Assembly: GCA_964540755.1 (NCBI GenBank)
Contig: CAZIOB010000099.1
Coordinates: 1-5,740 of the forward strand
Source of the DNA: JAAYJR01 sp964540755
GTDB lineage: Bacteria > Bacteroidota > Bacteroidia > Bacteroidales > Prolixibacteraceae
Length of the DNA: 5,740 bases
Direction of reading: 5' to 3'
Positions 5,554 through 5,740 of this stretch are shown in pieces. Within the stretch, counting starts at the first letter, position 1. Every line of letters starts with the position of its first letter. Below the pieces are notes generated by a model. The model was not told where the DNA came from. It did not search any database and was given only the letters and a program-made list of their open reading frames with translations. Position numbers and translations under genes: made by a program.

Positions 5554-5583
5554 CTTATTAGCTTTAAAGCCTTGGCAAATAAG
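5554..5583. repeat. Stem-loop candidate between tRNA and plug-domain ORF
   Basis: CTTATT at 5554-5559 and AATAAG at 5578-5583 are 6-bp inverted arms around an 18-nt loop that itself holds the palindrome GCTTTAAAGC (5561-5570). It begins immediately after the tRNA discriminator base and lies between convergent transcripts, so it could help end either one. There is no adjacent T-run and the stem is AT-rich, so a terminator role is only possible. Confidence 0.3.
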
Positions 5584-5595
5584 TGTCATGTTCTT

Positions 5596-5740
5596 TTAGT
5601 TGGCTAAATCTCTGTCAATCTTGCCTGTTTCTTCCAGTATAATAGATGTTATTTCATACGAATTACGTTTTGGCATCCTGGTAATTATATTAACTGTTCC
5701 GCCAATAGCACTGGAGCCGTATAATGCCGAAGCCCCGCCG
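5596..5740 (-). pseudogene. TonB-dependent receptor plug fragment, lacking the barrel (cut by window edge)
   Basis: The open frame enters from the right edge and runs 47 codons to a TAA at 5596-5598. Its first residues, GGASALYGSSAIGGTVNIITR, are split here as GGASALYGSS then AIGGTVNIITR: the hallmark end of the plug domain of TonB-dependent outer-membrane receptors (x-ALYGSxAxGGxxNIIT). In a normal receptor a beta-barrel of several hundred residues follows. Here only 26 residues follow, ending IDRDLAN, and the tRNA-Ser gene begins 42 nt beyond the stop, so no barrel can be encoded in any frame. The simplest reading is a receptor gene truncated at its 3' side. A plug-only protein, as sometimes annotated in Bacteroidota, is the alternative. 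The upstream part, including any signal peptide and carboxypeptidase-like domain, is outside the window. Confidence 0.65.

Overview
The window looks like chromosomal DNA from a member of the Bacteroidota, probably Bacteroidales or a near relative. The evidence is an AT-rich genome, a Bacteroidota-type HtpG of 684 residues, weak or absent Shine-Dalgarno sites, matches to the Bacteroidota promoter consensus (TTTG, about 19 nt, TAnnTTTG), a short lipoprotein signal and a TonB-receptor plug sequence. The genus cannot be fixed from this sequence.

Layout, left to right. (1) Positions 1-330, minus strand: the start of a c-type cytochrome lipoprotein, cut by the window edge, with a lipobox Cys and one visible CxxCH haem site. 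(2) Positions 331-629: non-coding, with a tight 11-bp direct repeat upstream of the cytochrome gene. (3) Positions 630-755, plus strand: a 41-codon remnant that reads like the N-terminus of an alanine/saccharopine dehydrogenase-family enzyme and then stops. (4) Positions 768-2822, minus strand: htpG (Hsp90), intact. (5) Positions 2823-3184: a divergent control region with several dyads and promoter-like motifs. (6) Positions 3185-5199, plus strand: a two-gene operon, pncB then pncA, 8 nt apart. (7) Positions 5200-5464: non-coding, with a good promoter match for the tRNA. (8) Positions 5465-5553: tRNA-Ser(GCU). (9) Positions 5596-5740, minus strand: the end of an ORF carrying the terminal part of a TonB plug domain, with no room for a beta-barrel.

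How the genes work together. PncA converts nicotinamide to nicotinate and PncB converts nicotinate to nicotinate mononucleotide, so the operon encodes two consecutive steps of NAD+ salvage (Preiss-Handler route). The predicted PncA, however, has Asn where the family has its catalytic Lys. HtpG is a housekeeping/stress chaperone that shares only the divergent promoter region with the operon.

Two truncated genes, the dehydrogenase head next to htpG and the receptor plug next to the tRNA, suggest that the htpG-pncBA-tRNA block has been rearranged relative to its surroundings. I see no transposase, integrase, CRISPR array or phage gene. The most notable points are the altered PncA active site, the two gene remnants, and the nested dyads between htpG and pncB.
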